Source: Myxococcus stipitatus (GTDB lineage: Bacteria; Myxococcota; Myxococcia; Myxococcales; Myxococcaceae). From it: a DNA stretch of 64,000 bases. Positions within the stretch are counted from its first letter, which is position 1. Every line of letters starts with the position of its first letter. The notes under the pieces are model-generated. The model was not told the origin of the DNA. It saw only the letters and a program-made list of their open reading frames with translations, and made no database searches. Positions 44,001 through 54,429 of the stretch are shown here, piece after piece. The translations under genes were made by a program, and so were the position numbers. Location of the stretch: assembly GCF_037414475.1 (NCBI RefSeq), contig NZ_CP147913.1, positions 3,472,001 to 3,536,000 of the forward strand, written 5' to 3'.

Positions 44001-44789
44001 ATGCGAGAGCACCGCGTCACCACGTGGCTGGAACTTCAGGACGCGCTGTTCGCGAACTCCTGGAACGAGACGCTTGGGCGCCACCGCTCCAGCTTCGTCT
44101 TCCGGGGCATGCCCTTCGTCGAACACGACCTGTCCACCGCGCTCAACCGCCAGGGCATGTTCGTCCGCCAGGAGCGCGACTTGCTGCGCGCCTTCCGCAA
44201 GTACGCGCGCGGCACCACCCACGAGCCCCTGGACTCGGTCTGGGACTGGCTCGCCCTGGCCCAGCACCACGGCCTGCCCACGCGCATGCTCGACTGGACC
44301 TTCAGCCCCTACGTCGCGCTGCACTTCCTCACCGAGGACGCGGAGCTGAGAAGAGAGGACGGCGTGGTGTGGTGCGTGGACTACCGCGAAACCAACCGTC
44401 TGCTCCCCCGCCCCCTCAAGGCCCTGCTGAGGCGCGAGGGCGCGGATGTCTTCACCGGAGACATGCTGGCGGAGGTGGCCCGGACCATTCCCGAGCTGGA
44501 CCGGCTGACGGACCACCCATTCGTGCTCTTCTTCGAGCCGCCGTCCCTGGACGCGCGCATCATCAACCAGTTCGCCCTCTTCTCGGTGATGAACGGTCCC
44601 GAGCTGCGCCTGGACACGTTCCTGGAGAAGCGCAAGAAGGGCGTGCGCCGGCTCATCATCCCCGCCGCCCTCAAGTGGGAGGTGCGCGACAAGCTGGACC
44701 AGGCCAACGTCACCGAGCGCGTCCTCTTCCCCGGCCTAGACGGACTGAGCCGCTGGCTGCGCCGCTACTACAGCCCGCGGCCCCTGTGA
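44001..44789 (+). CDS. FRG-domain protein
   Basis: 262 residues from ATG 44001. The FRG domain is named after its F-R-G motif, here VFRGMP at 33-38. The other hallmarks are LAQHHGLPTRMLDWTFSP (86-103), with the downstream aromatic-rich strands (DGVVWCVDYRETN, HPFVLFFEPPSLDARIINQF). FRG proteins are widespread, often in defence islands and phages, and are thought to be enzymes, perhaps nucleotide- or NAD-linked; no function is firmly known. It could be an effector of the adjacent receiver protein. It converges with a small membrane protein gene. Confidence 0.88.
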   Translation: MREHRVTTWLELQDALFANSWNETLGRHRSSFVFRGMPFVEHDLSTALNRQGMFVRQERDLLRAFRKYARGTTHEPLDSVWDWLALAQHHGLPTRMLDWTFSPYVALHFLTEDAELRREDGVVWCVDYRETNRLLPRPLKALLRREGADVFTGDMLAEVARTIPELDRLTDHPFVLFFEPPSLDARIINQFALFSVMNGPELRLDTFLEKRKKGVRRLIIPAALKWEVRDKLDQANVTERVLFPGLDGLSRWLRRYYSPRPL

Positions 44790-44798
44790 GTCACCTCG

Positions 44799-45008
44799 TC
44801 ACGCGGGCGTGGGCGCACGCGGCCCGGGGGGCTCGTCCTCGTAGCCCTTCATCGAGATGTCATCCAGGAGCCCCTTCTTGTGCTCCCGCTCCGTCAACTC
44901 GCGGGCCTCTTCACCCCACTTGTTGGCGGCCGCGCCGAGCGCGATGACCAGGAAGATGGCCATGAGGAACAGCAGCGTGCCGAAGAAGGCGGAACCGATG
45001 ATGGTCAT
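44799..45008 (-). CDS. Small membrane protein
   Basis: 69 residues from ATG 45008 with GGAGG seven bases upstream. One strong membrane helix (GTLLFLMAIFLVIALGAAAN, residues 8-27) is followed by a charged amphipathic tail (EEARELTEREHKKGLLDDIS). It could be a regulatory subunit or a stress-type small membrane protein. It lies downstream of the two-kinase operon, separated by a hairpin. Confidence 0.7.
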   Translation of the reverse strand: MTIIGSAFFGTLLFLMAIFLVIALGAAANKWGEEARELTEREHKKGLLDDISMKGYEDEPPGPRAPTPA

Positions 45009-45059
45009 CGCGAGACCTCCGGGTTGGGCCATCCGGTGGAAAGCGGCGGCTCGATGGAA

Positions 45060-45082
45060 GACACCCCTTGAAGATGGGTGTC
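45060..45082. terminator. Hairpin downstream of the kinase operon
   Basis: GACACCC (45060-45066) and GGGTGTC (45076-45082) are perfect arms with a 9-nt loop, between the receiver-kinase gene and the small membrane protein gene, both on the minus strand. Confidence 0.45.
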
Positions 45083-45158
45083 CTCTCCACCGTTCGCGAG
45101 GCCGCGAATCCGAGCCCGGCCGCCCTGGAGACACGCAGCCCCACGGGCACACGCCACC

Positions 45159-46304
45159 TCAGCCGCCCAACCCCGTGACGACATACTGCCGGGGCAGGTT
45201 CAACCAGAAGCACGTCCCCTCCTCCGTCGAGGACGACACACCCAGCAGGCCGCCGTGGGCCCGCACGATTTCGTGGGTGATGTAGAGCCCCAGGCCCAGG
45301 CCATTGCGCCTCGCGCCGCGCAGGTCCTGGGCGCGCACGAAGGGGTCGAAGATGGAGGTCAGCCGCTCGGGGGGAATGGGCAGGCCCCAGTTGTGGACCT
45401 CCACCCGCACGCCGTCGTCCGCGTCCGCCACGGCAACTCGCACCGTCGTGTCCTCGGGGGAGTACTGCACGGCGTTTCCCACCAGGTTCGACGCCGCCTG
45501 CGCGATGCGGTCCGCGTCCCAGTCGCCCCAGCCGTTGCCCGCGAGCCGCAGCTCGAACTGGCGCCGGGGGTGCGCCACCTCCAGCTCCTCCACCACCTGC
45601 CGCAACACCTCGTGCAGGTTCATCCGCGCGCGCTCCAACACATAGCCCGCGCCCAGCCGCGTCCGGGTGAAGTCCAGCAGGTCGTTGATCATCCGCGCCA
45701 TGCGGTCCGCGGAGATGGAGATGCGATTGATGGCCTTGCGCTGCGGCTCGCTCAACCCGCCGTGGCGCAAGAGCAGCGACGCGTTGCCGGAGATGGCCTG
45801 GAGCGGATTGCGCAAGTCATGGCCGAGGATGCCCAGGAACTGCTCGCGGAACGCCGCCGTGCGCCGCGCGGCCTCCTCTCGCTTGAGGCCCTCCTCCACC
45901 CGCTTGCGCTCAATCGCATACCGCAGCGCCCGCACCAGCAGCGGGCCCGACACCTGCCCCTTCACCAGATAGTCCTGCGCGCCCTCATGGACCGCGCGCA
46001 CCGCGAGCCGCTCGTCATCCGTCCCGGTGAGCACCACCAGGGGCACCGACGGCGCGGCCTGGAGCAACGGAGGGATGTTGCCCAGTCCGTGTCCATCCGG
46101 CAGCGACAGGTCCAACAGCACCGCGTCCACGCGGCCCTCCTGGCTCACCACCCGCACGGCCTCCGCCAGCCGCTCCACGTGCAGCACCTCGAAGTGCGTG
46201 GTGCCCACCTCGCGCAGCTCCTCCTGGAGCAGCCGCGCATCCCCCGGGTTGTCCTCCACCAGGAGCAGGCGCAGGGGACGCTCCGCCGTGCCAATCTCGC
46301 TCAT
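45159..46304 (-). CDS. Receiver-histidine kinase hybrid
   Basis: 381 residues; ATG 46304 overlaps the upstream kinase stop (ATGA). An N-terminal receiver domain has acceptor D65 (VLLDLSLPD). A linker helix follows, then HisKA with H162 ([12 protein letters not shown]), and a HATPase domain with [15 protein letters not shown] and [20 protein letters not shown]. It lacks a membrane segment, so it is cytosolic and probably receives phosphate from the large kinase encoded before it. Receiver-first kinases of this kind work as phosphorelay intermediates. Confidence 0.9.
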   Translation of the reverse strand: MSEIGTAERPLRLLLVEDNPGDARLLQEELREVGTTHFEVLHVERLAEAVRVVSQEGRVDAVLLDLSLPDGHGLGNIPPLLQAAPSVPLVVLTGTDDERLAVRAVHEGAQDYLVKGQVSGPLLVRALRYAIERKRVEEGLKREEAARRTAAFREQFLGILGHDLRNPLQAISGNASLLLRHGGLSEPQRKAINRISISADRMARMINDLLDFTRTRLGAGYVLERARMNLHEVLRQVVEELEVAHPRRQFELRLAGNGWGDWDADRIAQAASNLVGNAVQYSPEDTTVRVAVADADDGVRVEVHNWGLPIPPERLTSIFDPFVRAQDLRGARRNGLGLGLYITHEIVRAHGGLLGVSSSTEEGTCFWLNLPRQYVVTGLGG

Positions 46305-49300
46305 GACGGCGCCTCGCCTTCCCCGGGCGCGATGGGAAGGGTGAACCAGAACGTGCTCCCCTCGCCCGGCCGCGACTCCACGCCGATGCGCCCGCCCAGG
46401 CGCTCGACGATTTTCTTGCAGATGGCCAGCCCGATGCCCGTCCCCGCGAACTCCTGGGGGCCATGCAGGCGCTGGAAGATGACGAAGATGCGCTCGAAGT
46501 CCTCCGGCGCGATGCCGATGCCCCAGTCCCGCACCGTGAAGCGCGCCTCGCTTCCCCGCGTCTCCGCCGCCACCTCCACGCGGGGCGGCGCCGCGCCGTG
46601 GAACTTGAGCGCGTTGCCGATGAGGTTCTGGAACAGCTGCACCAACTGCGTCTCGTCCGCCAGCACCACGGGCAGCGGCCCCGCGCGGAAGTCCACGCCC
46701 GACTCGCGCAGCGCCACCTGGAGGTTGGCCTTCGCCCGCTCCAGCGCGGCCCCCGCGTCCACGGGCTTGGGCTCTCGGCCCTGCGTGCCCACGCGCGAAT
46801 ACGCGAGCAGGTCCTGGATGAGCCACTGCATCCGCGCGACGCCATCCACCGCGTAGTGGATGAACGTGTCCGCGTCCGCGTCCAGCTTGCCTTGATAGCG
46901 CCGGGCCAACAGCTGCGTGTAGCCCGCCACCATGCGCAGGGGCTCCTGCAAGTCATGCGAGGCGACATAGGCGAACTGCTGGAGTTCCTCGTTGGAGCGG
47001 GCCAACTCCCTCGCGCGCTGCCGCAAGGACTCCTCCGCGCGTCTGCGCTCCAGGCCCTGCGCCAACGCGTCCGCCACCGTGGCCAGCGCCGCCACCACCT
47101 CCTCGCCCAGCGCGTTGCGGCTGTAGAGCCCCATCACCCCCACCAACTGCCCGCGCACCAGCATCGGGATGCCAGCGAACGAGCGCACGCCCAGGGCCCG
47201 CACCCACGTCCTGTCCAACACGCGCGGGTCCTCCTCCAGCGGCTCCACCCAGACCTGCTCGCGCAGGCGCGCCACCTCCGCCACCAGGCTGGGCCCATGC
47301 ACGGACAGCCGCGCCCACTTCTCCCGGGGCGGAGCGGACGGGCCCGCGTTGCCCACCAGCTCCAACATCGCCGAGCCACGCGAGTACAACCACAATCTAG
47401 CAACTTGTGCATCCAGGTTTCGAACCAGCACCTCCGCGCAGTCCTGGAGGATGTCGCTCACCGAGCCCTCTCGCGCCAACGCGCCGCTCACCTCCGCGCG
47501 CAGCGCCTCCAGCCGCCGGGCGGCCTGCTCCCGGTCCAGCCGGCGCAAACCCTCCTCCACGCGGCGCTGCGCCGTCATGTCCGTGTTCGTCCCCACCCAC
47601 TCGCGCACCGCGCCGTCCGCGGTGAGCACGGGCACCGCGCGAGACAGCGTGGGTGAGTACGAGCCGTCGGGACGAATCATCCGGCACTCCACTTCATACG
47701 GGCGCACGTCCGTCACCGCGGCACGCCACGCGCGGGCGGCCGCCTGGCGGTCCTCTGGATGGATGGCGTTCAACCACCCCTCGCCCTTCCACTCCTCGAA
47801 GGACTGCCCGGTGTACTCGCGCCACGAGGGGCTGTCCTCCGTGACCACCCCATCCGGCGGCGTCACCCACACCGCCTGCGCGGTGGCCGTCACCAGCGAG
47901 CGGAAGCGCTCCTCGGCCTGCCGCGCGTCCAGGTACAGCCGCGCGTTGTCCAACGCCACCGCGGCCTGCGACGCCACCCCCTCCACCAACCGCGCGTGCG
48001 GCGCGCGGAAGTGCGAAGGCTCCGAGTGCCCGAAGAACAGCCCGCCCAACACCTCTCCAGAGCGGCTCTTCACGGGCACGGCGAGAAAGCCGCGCACGGG
48101 CGGAAGCCCCGGTGGACCCGGCATGGGCGCCTCCCGCGTCACGTCGTCATACAACCGCGTCCCCTCGCCCCCGAGCGTGGGGGCGAACAGGGCCGCGTCG
48201 CGGAGCCTGGGCGGAGAGGCGAGCAACTCCGGGGGCGCACCACTCAACGCGTCCAGCCGCTCCCGCTCCCAAGTGACTGTCTCCCCCCGGTTCTCCAAGA
48301 AGGCACCGAACTCCGCGCCAGTGAGCGACACCGTCTCGTCCAGGATGCGCCGCACGAGCACCCCCGGGTCCAGCTCCGAGGCCAGCGACGCGCCGATGCG
48401 CAGCAGCGTCTGGGCGGTGCGGCGCTCCTCCTGGCTGCGGCGCAGGGCGACCTGCGTCTCGCGGTGCAGGCGCGCGGTGTCCACCGACAGCGCGGCTCGC
48501 GACGCGAGCTGTTCGCCCAGCGCCAGGTCCTGCGGGCCGAAGCGTCGTCCGGACTCGGCCGTCACCAGCATGAGGGTCCCCAGGATGCGCCCGCGCGCCT
48601 TCAACGGCAGCACCATCGACGAGCGCAGCCCCAGCTCTCGAAGGATGTGCAGGTGCTCGGCGCCCCAGGACTGGGCCGACAGGGCCTCGTCGGAGATGGA
48701 CTCCAGCAGCACGGGCTTGCCGGTGCGCATGACGGCCACCACGCCATGCGGGTCGTCGGGCTTCGGCGGATAGCGCTCGCGGACCTCCTCGGCCAGGCGC
48801 ACCCGGCTGGGGTCCACGTGGGCCACCGCCACCTGACGCGAGCCCCCGTCCTCCTCCAACAGCTCCACCGAGCACCAGTCCGCCAGCTGGGGCACCACCA
48901 GCTTCGCCAGCGAAATCAGCGTGCCCTCCAGGTCCAACGCGGACGAGGACAGGAGCGCCCCGGCCTCCGCCAGGAAGCGCATGGACTCCGACGCGCGCTT
49001 GGACTCCTCGATGTCCGTGACGGTGCCGAACCACTGGAGGATGCGGCCCTCCGCGTCCTTGAGCGGGTTGCCTCGGACGAGCATCCAGCGCCACGTCCCG
49101 TCATGACGGCGGCAGCGCATCTCCACTTCGTAGAGCGCGCCGGTGCGCAGCGCCTGGGCCCAGCGCTCGCTGGCCTCCCCCACGTCGTCCGGGTGGATGA
49201 CCCTGCGCCAGCCTTCCCCCACGGACTGCTCTCGCGACAGGCCCGTGAAGGCATACCAGCGCTGGTTGAAATAGATGTGGTGCCCGTCGGGCCGGCTCAT

Positions 49301-49417
49301 CCACACGAGCTGGGGGAGGTTCTCCAAGACCTGCGAGGAGAGCTCCCCTTGGAACAACTCCTCGGGCGGGGCGAGCGCCGGGTCCGCCTCCTCGGGACGG
49401 GGCTGTGACGAAGACAT
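46301..49417 (-). CDS. Large cytosolic multi-sensor histidine kinase (PAS-GAF-GAF-PAS-GAF)
   Basis: 1038 residues from ATG 49417. No membrane helices. Domains in order: PAS about 27-142 ([20 protein letters not shown]), GAF about 155-300, GAF about 330-470, PAS about 475-600 ([20 protein letters not shown]), GAF about 625-760, HisKA about 775-845 ([20 protein letters not shown]) and HATPase to the end ([37 protein letters not shown]). The HisKA/HATPase resembles phytochrome-type kinases, but no conserved bilin cysteine was recognised. The ligands are unknown. It is co-translated with the next gene, forming a kinase cascade. Confidence 0.9.
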   Translation of the reverse strand: MSSSQPRPEEADPALAPPEELFQGELSSQVLENLPQLVWMSRPDGHHIYFNQRWYAFTGLSREQSVGEGWRRVIHPDDVGEASERWAQALRTGALYEVEMRCRRHDGTWRWMLVRGNPLKDAEGRILQWFGTVTDIEESKRASESMRFLAEAGALLSSSALDLEGTLISLAKLVVPQLADWCSVELLEEDGGSRQVAVAHVDPSRVRLAEEVRERYPPKPDDPHGVVAVMRTGKPVLLESISDEALSAQSWGAEHLHILRELGLRSSMVLPLKARGRILGTLMLVTAESGRRFGPQDLALGEQLASRAALSVDTARLHRETQVALRRSQEERRTAQTLLRIGASLASELDPGVLVRRILDETVSLTGAEFGAFLENRGETVTWERERLDALSGAPPELLASPPRLRDAALFAPTLGGEGTRLYDDVTREAPMPGPPGLPPVRGFLAVPVKSRSGEVLGGLFFGHSEPSHFRAPHARLVEGVASQAAVALDNARLYLDARQAEERFRSLVTATAQAVWVTPPDGVVTEDSPSWREYTGQSFEEWKGEGWLNAIHPEDRQAAARAWRAAVTDVRPYEVECRMIRPDGSYSPTLSRAVPVLTADGAVREWVGTNTDMTAQRRVEEGLRRLDREQAARRLEALRAEVSGALAREGSVSDILQDCAEVLVRNLDAQVARLWLYSRGSAMLELVGNAGPSAPPREKWARLSVHGPSLVAEVARLREQVWVEPLEEDPRVLDRTWVRALGVRSFAGIPMLVRGQLVGVMGLYSRNALGEEVVAALATVADALAQGLERRRAEESLRQRARELARSNEELQQFAYVASHDLQEPLRMVAGYTQLLARRYQGKLDADADTFIHYAVDGVARMQWLIQDLLAYSRVGTQGREPKPVDAGAALERAKANLQVALRESGVDFRAGPLPVVLADETQLVQLFQNLIGNALKFHGAAPPRVEVAAETRGSEARFTVRDWGIGIAPEDFERIFVIFQRLHGPQEFAGTGIGLAICKKIVERLGGRIGVESRPGEGSTFWFTLPIAPGEGEAPS

Positions 49418-49585
49418 GGAACGCACGTCACCCTATCAACACTCGACCCGCATGCACCCATTCGTCCCGGGCCTGCTTTCCACCATCTGACAATCGTCCC
49501 CAGGGGTGGGTCCCGTCGAATCGAGGGCGGCCCGGGTGGACTCGAAAGCCCGCCTGAACATTGCGACATCAAACGACAAGCACCG

Positions 49586-49615
49586 TTTCCACATCAGCCA
49601 GGGTCTCCATAGAAT
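49586..49615 (+). promoter_or_regulatory. Candidate sigma-70-type promoter of the pseudopilin operon
   Basis: TTTCCA (49586-49591) and TAGAAT (49610-49615) are spaced by 18 bp, in the AT-richer stretch between the divergent kinase and pseudopilin genes, giving a leader of roughly 60 nt. Confidence 0.3.
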
Positions 49616-49679
49616 CTGGGTACATTTGCAAACGGGTGGCGTGGGCCGGGGGTGCAGCAAGTCGTGCCCGAGGAGGGCC

Positions 49680-50519
49680 ATGCACTCGAGAAACGAACCC
49701 AGGATTGCGTCCAGACAGTCGGGACAGGCCGCCGTGGAGACGGCGCTCATCGTCCCGATGATGGTCTTCATGGTGCTCGGCATCATCCAGTTGGGCATGG
49801 TGCACAACGCCCGGCTGATGACGGAGTACGGCGCCTACCGCGCCGTGCGTGCTGGCATCGTCAACCACGGCGACTGCACGCTCATGGAGAAGGCGGCGCT
49901 CGCGTCGCTCCTGCCCACGCTGCCGCCGCTCCCAGGGCAGAGCGGCCGCGTGGACACCGTGGACTTCGCGGTGCAGGTGCACAAGAAATTCAGCCAGCGC
50001 CTGTTCACCTCCCGCCTGATGAAGTCGTTCTACACGGACGTGGGGCTGCCCCTGTTCCGGGTGGACGTCCTCAATCCCAGGAAGGGCGACCTGGAGGAGC
50101 TCTTCGGCACCTACGGCGCCCACCTGGACTCGCGGGAGCTGGACTACGACGACGTCCGTGACGCGCGCGTCATCGAGGCGAACCTGCTCTCCGTGCGGCT
50201 CACGTACTTCTACGAGCTGCGCATCCCCTTCGCCAACTGGCAGCTCCACAGCTTCTACCTGGGCCGCGAGTACCTGGACCAGCTCAGGGGCCTCCAGTTC
50301 GAGAACCAGCGCGTGGGAGGCGGCTCGGCGACGCGCTACCTCCAGGAGCGGGGACGCGGCAAGAGCGCGGACCACGCGCGCATCGTCTCGCTGGCGCAGC
50401 TGGGTGCCGCGAAGCGCCGGTATGTGATGCCGCTGGTCGCCACCTGGTCCATGCGCATGCAGTCCAACCTCTTCAACAACGACCAGGCCGGCCCAGGCCG
50501 GTGCGCCGTCGACGGCTGA
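49680..50519 (+). CDS. TadE-like pseudopilin
   Basis: 279 residues from ATG 49680 with AGGAGGGCC directly upstream. The class III prepilin-type leader is basic and ends at G15, giving mature QAAVETALIVPMM with glutamate at position +5 (E20). A single N-terminal helix continues into a large soluble part (VQVHKKFSQRLFTSRLMKS, FYLGREYLDQLRGLQFENQR). It belongs to the TadE type of minor pilins that modify Flp pilus fibres or secretion. It starts an operon of pilin-like genes up to 54423. Confidence 0.85.
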   Translation: MHSRNEPRIASRQSGQAAVETALIVPMMVFMVLGIIQLGMVHNARLMTEYGAYRAVRAGIVNHGDCTLMEKAALASLLPTLPPLPGQSGRVDTVDFAVQVHKKFSQRLFTSRLMKSFYTDVGLPLFRVDVLNPRKGDLEELFGTYGAHLDSRELDYDDVRDARVIEANLLSVRLTYFYELRIPFANWQLHSFYLGREYLDQLRGLQFENQRVGGGSATRYLQERGRGKSADHARIVSLAQLGAAKRRYVMPLVATWSMRMQSNLFNNDQAGPGRCAVDG

Positions 50520-50542
50520 GCCCCGGCTCGCGGAGGGTGACC

Positions 50543-52165
50543 ATGTTTTCTCTGCTGCGAAGACTGCGCCGGGACGAGCGAGGCCAGGCCCTGGTCATCG
50601 GCGCCGTGGCCATGCTCGTGCTCGCCGTCACCGTGATGGCCTCGGTCAGCATCGGCCATGGCGTCTACGAGAAGATAAAGCTCCAGGACGCCGCCGACGC
50701 GCAGGCGTACTCCCTCGCGGTGAAGGAGGCCCGGGCCTACAACTTCCTGGCCTACACCAACCGCGCGATGGTGGTGCATTACTCGGCCATGCTCACGTTC
50801 ATGTCGTACGTGAGCCATGCCCTGTACCTGGACATGACCATCGGGAAGCTGGCGTCCGTCGCCCAGTACATCCCGGGCATCGGCGCCATCTTCGCGGCCG
50901 TCAGACAGGTCATCAAAGCCTGGAAGGTCGCCGTGGAGTGGGTGGCCCGAATCCTCATCCCCCTCCTCTCCGCGCTCAACGTGGCGCTCTGGCTCGCACA
51001 GGAAGCCATGATGCTGGGGACGTTGAAGGACCTGATGTTGACGGCCAACGACGGCACCCTGCGCGGCACGGACCCTCGAGCGAAACCCGGCAGAACCATG
51101 ACCACGGGGTCCGCGCTCGACGTCCTGCGAGGCAGGCCCAACCTCAACAGCGCGAACATGAAGAACTTCCTTCATGTCATCGACGATGGCCCCTCGAGCC
51201 GGGCCACCAGCTTCGACCTCCTGGACCCGACAGGCCTCACCAAGCGCGCCAGGCTGCTGAACCAGAACGACAACAAGCTGTCCAATCCGGACATGGCCAA
51301 GTACCGCCTGCTGATGGGCAACCTGGTCAACGGCGTGCGGCGCGAGTGGACCGCCGTCGGCAAGAACATCCCCATCATCGGCCGCAAGTGGTCGCTCAAC
51401 CTCTGCATCCCGTTCGTCTTCGGGATTCGCCTCACCAAGGTGGCGGACAGTCAGATCAAGAGCTTCGACGAGGAGTTCGAGGACAACCGCCGCGACCAGC
51501 TCTTCGCCTCCGACGACATCAAAATCCAGATGGCGCTCCCCTGCATCCCCGGGAGGCGCAGGGGCTGGAAGGACGTCCTGAACGTCAACTTCCGCGCCGC
51601 CGCGGACAACCAGGGAGGCTTCCACCAGACCTACGGCAGCCGCAAGACGAACGACCACCACAAGTGGATTGGCCTCACGCCCTTCTTCACCGCCGACACC
51701 AGCTTCGTCGACCCGTGGCACAACCACTTCAGCTACCCGTGCAACGTCACCGTCCTGTCCAAGGACATGATTCCCCAGAGCGCCCAGAGCCCACGCCAGC
51801 CCTTCCACCTGGAGCACCTGCGCGGCGGCAGCGGCTTCATGACGGACTCCCGCTCCGGCCAGTTCGATGACGCCAGCACGAATGTCCGCGGCGGGTTCCT
51901 GGACATCACCTGGGCGCTGGCGGGAGGAAACGGCAAGCGCGCCGAGAACTTCCGCGAACAGACCGGCGGCATGATGGCCCTCTCGGTGGGCCGCGCCATC
52001 TACCACCGCCCCGGGGACTGGAAGGAGGAGCCCAACTTCTTCAACCCGCTGTGGACCGCCCGCCTGGCTCCCGCGAAGACCCACTGGGAAGAGGACGCGC
52101 TGCTCGACGTGATTCCCGGGCTGCACACCGCCCAGTCGGACTTCGCCGACGCCCTCAACTACTGA
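50543..52165 (+). CDS. TadG-like pseudopilin
   Basis: 540 residues from ATG 50543 with GGAGG upstream. The leader ends ERG with mature QALVIGAVAMLVLAVTVMAS, lacking the +5 glutamate as in TadG-type proteins. The soluble C-terminal part is large (KIKLQDAADAQAYSLAVKEA near residue 44, then a region with no recognised domain, including FGIRLTKVADSQIKSF). It is the second gene of the operon. The DAADAQAY helix after the leader is typical of the Flp pilus assembly family. Confidence 0.85.
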   Translation: MFSLLRRLRRDERGQALVIGAVAMLVLAVTVMASVSIGHGVYEKIKLQDAADAQAYSLAVKEARAYNFLAYTNRAMVVHYSAMLTFMSYVSHALYLDMTIGKLASVAQYIPGIGAIFAAVRQVIKAWKVAVEWVARILIPLLSALNVALWLAQEAMMLGTLKDLMLTANDGTLRGTDPRAKPGRTMTTGSALDVLRGRPNLNSANMKNFLHVIDDGPSSRATSFDLLDPTGLTKRARLLNQNDNKLSNPDMAKYRLLMGNLVNGVRREWTAVGKNIPIIGRKWSLNLCIPFVFGIRLTKVADSQIKSFDEEFEDNRRDQLFASDDIKIQMALPCIPGRRRGWKDVLNVNFRAAADNQGGFHQTYGSRKTNDHHKWIGLTPFFTADTSFVDPWHNHFSYPCNVTVLSKDMIPQSAQSPRQPFHLEHLRGGSGFMTDSRSGQFDDASTNVRGGFLDITWALAGGNGKRAENFREQTGGMMALSVGRAIYHRPGDWKEEPNFFNPLWTARLAPAKTHWEEDALLDVIPGLHTAQSDFADALNY

Positions 52166-52176
52166 CGGAGCGGGCC

Positions 52177-53343
52177 ATGTCGACTCGAAACGGCGTGAAA
52201 CAGCAAGGCCACACGCACCGGCGCCAGCGAGGCGCGGCGACCACGGAGTTCGCCATCCTGGCCCCCGTCATGATTCTGCTCATGCTGGGCGCGCAGTACT
52301 TCTGGGAGGTGCAGCACGTGCGCCTCAAGGCCGCGGAGCTCGCGCGCTACGTCGCCTTCGAGCGCACGGTGCGCTCGGACGTGAATCAAATCGCCGCCGA
52401 GGCCCAGACGCGCTACCAGGACCTGGACGGCTCCACCAAGACGGGGAGCCTGCCGTCGGGGCTGGGCTACAAGAACCGCCTCACCCTCACCGTGAGCGCC
52501 CAGGACACCGAGGCGCCGCTCCAGACCGAGTCCCTCTCCGAGCGCGGCAGCTCCGGCGGCGTGACGCAGGTGTTGAGCGTGGTGCTGGGAGCGCTGGGCT
52601 CCACCGCGGGGAAGGTGGCGCAGGCCATGGGCCTGGACCCGAAGAAGGGCGCGGTCCAGGCGCAGGTGGAGGTCCACATCGAGAACGGCGTCATCCCCTC
52701 GCAGCTCGCCTTCCTCGCCAGCGGCCTGGACGATGACCGCTTCGACCTGCGCTTCCGCGAGTCGTACTTCCTGGTCCATGACACGTGGCGCGCGTGGCGG
52801 CCCGGAGACGCTCCCGCCAACACCTATCCCCGCGTGCAAGAGCTCACCCATGAGCGGGTGAAGAAGATTGCCTACGCGGGCCTCGCCTCGGAGGGCGGCG
52901 TGCTGGACACGGTGGGCGCGGTGCTCTCCGTGCTCGGCTTGGACTTCCCCCTGAAGTCCGACTACCTGCGCGACTCGGTCCTCATCCGCAAGGTGAACGA
53001 GCCGGGCCGCTACAAGGCCGTGCGCGACAACGACACGCGCACCGTCCCGGGCGACAGGCTGCTCGCCGCCTACTGGAAGAACGACAAGCGCGCGTGCTTC
53101 AACAACTGCGAGCCGGACGAAATCAAGGAGAAGCGCGGCCTCAGGAGCTCATCGGAAGACGGCCACTTCAACTGGCCCATGCGGGCCTACAACTGCCGGG
53201 GACAGTTCTTCCAGGGCGCGGTGGACTCGAAGCTGCCGGAGTCCGAGTACGCCCTCTCCAAGAACAAGGGGAAGGACTACTTCACCTACGGGGACTTCGC
53301 GTGCGCGGAGGGCCAGGGCCCAAACCACGGCCAGGAGAAGTGA
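52177..53343 (+). CDS. TadE-like pseudopilin 2
   Basis: 388 residues from ATG 52177 with CGGAG upstream. Leader cut after G19, mature AATTEFAILAPVMILLML with E24 at position +5. The soluble part is longer than in standard TadE (RFRESYFLVHDTWRAWRPGD, YALSKNKGKDYFTYGDFACA). Third gene; only 11 bp after the TadG-like stop, so translationally close. Confidence 0.82.
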   Translation: MSTRNGVKQQGHTHRRQRGAATTEFAILAPVMILLMLGAQYFWEVQHVRLKAAELARYVAFERTVRSDVNQIAAEAQTRYQDLDGSTKTGSLPSGLGYKNRLTLTVSAQDTEAPLQTESLSERGSSGGVTQVLSVVLGALGSTAGKVAQAMGLDPKKGAVQAQVEVHIENGVIPSQLAFLASGLDDDRFDLRFRESYFLVHDTWRAWRPGDAPANTYPRVQELTHERVKKIAYAGLASEGGVLDTVGAVLSVLGLDFPLKSDYLRDSVLIRKVNEPGRYKAVRDNDTRTVPGDRLLAAYWKNDKRACFNNCEPDEIKEKRGLRSSSEDGHFNWPMRAYNCRGQFFQGAVDSKLPESEYALSKNKGKDYFTYGDFACAEGQGPNHGQEK

Positions 53344-53371
53344 TGTCACTCCATCCGAGCGAGGGCCCTCC

Positions 53372-54226
53372 ATGAGCCGGCTGACGGACCGCACGGGCGC
53401 CGTGACGCGGGTCATGGGCGTGGGTGGAGTGCTGCTGCTGGTGGCCACCGCGGCCACGCTCCGTGAGCCACCTCCCGAACCACCCGCGCCCGCCGAGCCG
53501 CCCCCCGCGGCGAGCACCTTCATTGCTCCGCCCCCCAACGCGGAGCCCATGACGAAGCGCTTCCTGGGCCTCATCCCCGTCTATCCGCGCGCCAAGACGA
53601 TTCCCATGGGGCGGCTGGAGGCCAACGGCAACCCCATGGAGATGGCGTACTTCGAGACGACGGACACGCCCGGCGCGGTGATGGAGTTCTACGCCCGCGA
53701 GTTCCATCGGCAGGGCCACCGCACGGCCACGGAGCCGGATGGCGCGGGCGGCGGCGCCATCAGCTACTACGACGCGAAGCGAGGCGCGCTCATCGCCGTC
53801 ACCACCGTGGGCATCGGCGGCAATCCCCCGCGCACGCAGGTCTTCCCCTCCATCATCGACACCCCCGAGGGCATGCACTTGAAGGCCGAGGCTCCTGCCG
53901 CGCTCCCTCGAGCACCCGGCGCCACGACGATGATGCGCATCGAGGACCGCAACCCCGGCCCCACGCTGGGCAACACCACCGTCACCGAGGTGGCCCGCGG
54001 CACACCGGCCTCGCTCGCGGGCTTCTACCGTCAGCAGTTCGAGCTACGCGGCTACGTCCAGAAGGACGCACGCACCGAGCCGCAAGGTGTCGAGCTGCTC
54101 GACTTCCAGAAACCCGGGGAGCGCATCTCGCTCTCCCTCTCACCCATGACGCATTCGGAGTCCCCGGAGACACTCGTCACGGTGGTCATCGAGTACGTCG
54201 AAGCAGCCCAGGAGCGTCGACCATGA
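53372..54226 (+). CDS. Exported protein with two repeated DUF-like domains
   Basis: 284 residues from ATG 53372. N-terminal signal anchor (MGVGGVLLLVATAATL) and a Pro-rich stretch (EPPPEPPAPAEPPPAAS). The rest holds two parallel domains: TPGAVMEFYAREFHRQGHRT near 98-117 and TPASLAGFYRQQFELRGYVQ near 209-228, each preceded by a strand-rich segment. The pattern (V/L)xxFYxxxFxxxG is a recurring unannotated exported repeat in myxobacteria. Its stop overlaps the next ATG (ATGA). Confidence 0.75.
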   Translation: MSRLTDRTGAVTRVMGVGGVLLLVATAATLREPPPEPPAPAEPPPAASTFIAPPPNAEPMTKRFLGLIPVYPRAKTIPMGRLEANGNPMEMAYFETTDTPGAVMEFYAREFHRQGHRTATEPDGAGGGAISYYDAKRGALIAVTTVGIGGNPPRTQVFPSIIDTPEGMHLKAEAPAALPRAPGATTMMRIEDRNPGPTLGNTTVTEVARGTPASLAGFYRQQFELRGYVQKDARTEPQGVELLDFQKPGERISLSLSPMTHSESPETLVTVVIEYVEAAQERRP

Positions 54227-54423
54227 ATGGCTGGATGACTTCCGCCCGCCGCTGGCTGCGCCGGCCCCGGACGCGGGGACAGGCCCTGACCGAGCTGTCC
54301 CTGCTGATGGCCGCGCTCATCCTCGCGACGATGGGCATCGCCACCTTCGCGCCGGACATGTTCGCCGCGTACACCATCTACGTGCGCGGCTTCTACGTCG
54401 TGCTGGGCTATCCGCTGGGCTAG
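54223..54423 (+). CDS. Short Flp-like prepilin
   Basis: 66 residues; ATG 54223 overlaps the stop of the previous gene. Basic leader to G19, then QALTELSLLMAALILATMGI with E24 at position +5, which is the Flp/type IV-like prepilin cleavage pattern. There is no soluble domain; the remainder is a second short hydrophobic segment (YVRGFYVVLGYPLG). It is the likely structural subunit of this pseudopilin operon. Confidence 0.75.
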   Translation: MNGWMTSARRWLRRPRTRGQALTELSLLMAALILATMGIATFAPDMFAAYTIYVRGFYVVLGYPLG

Positions 54424-54429
54424 GAGCCG

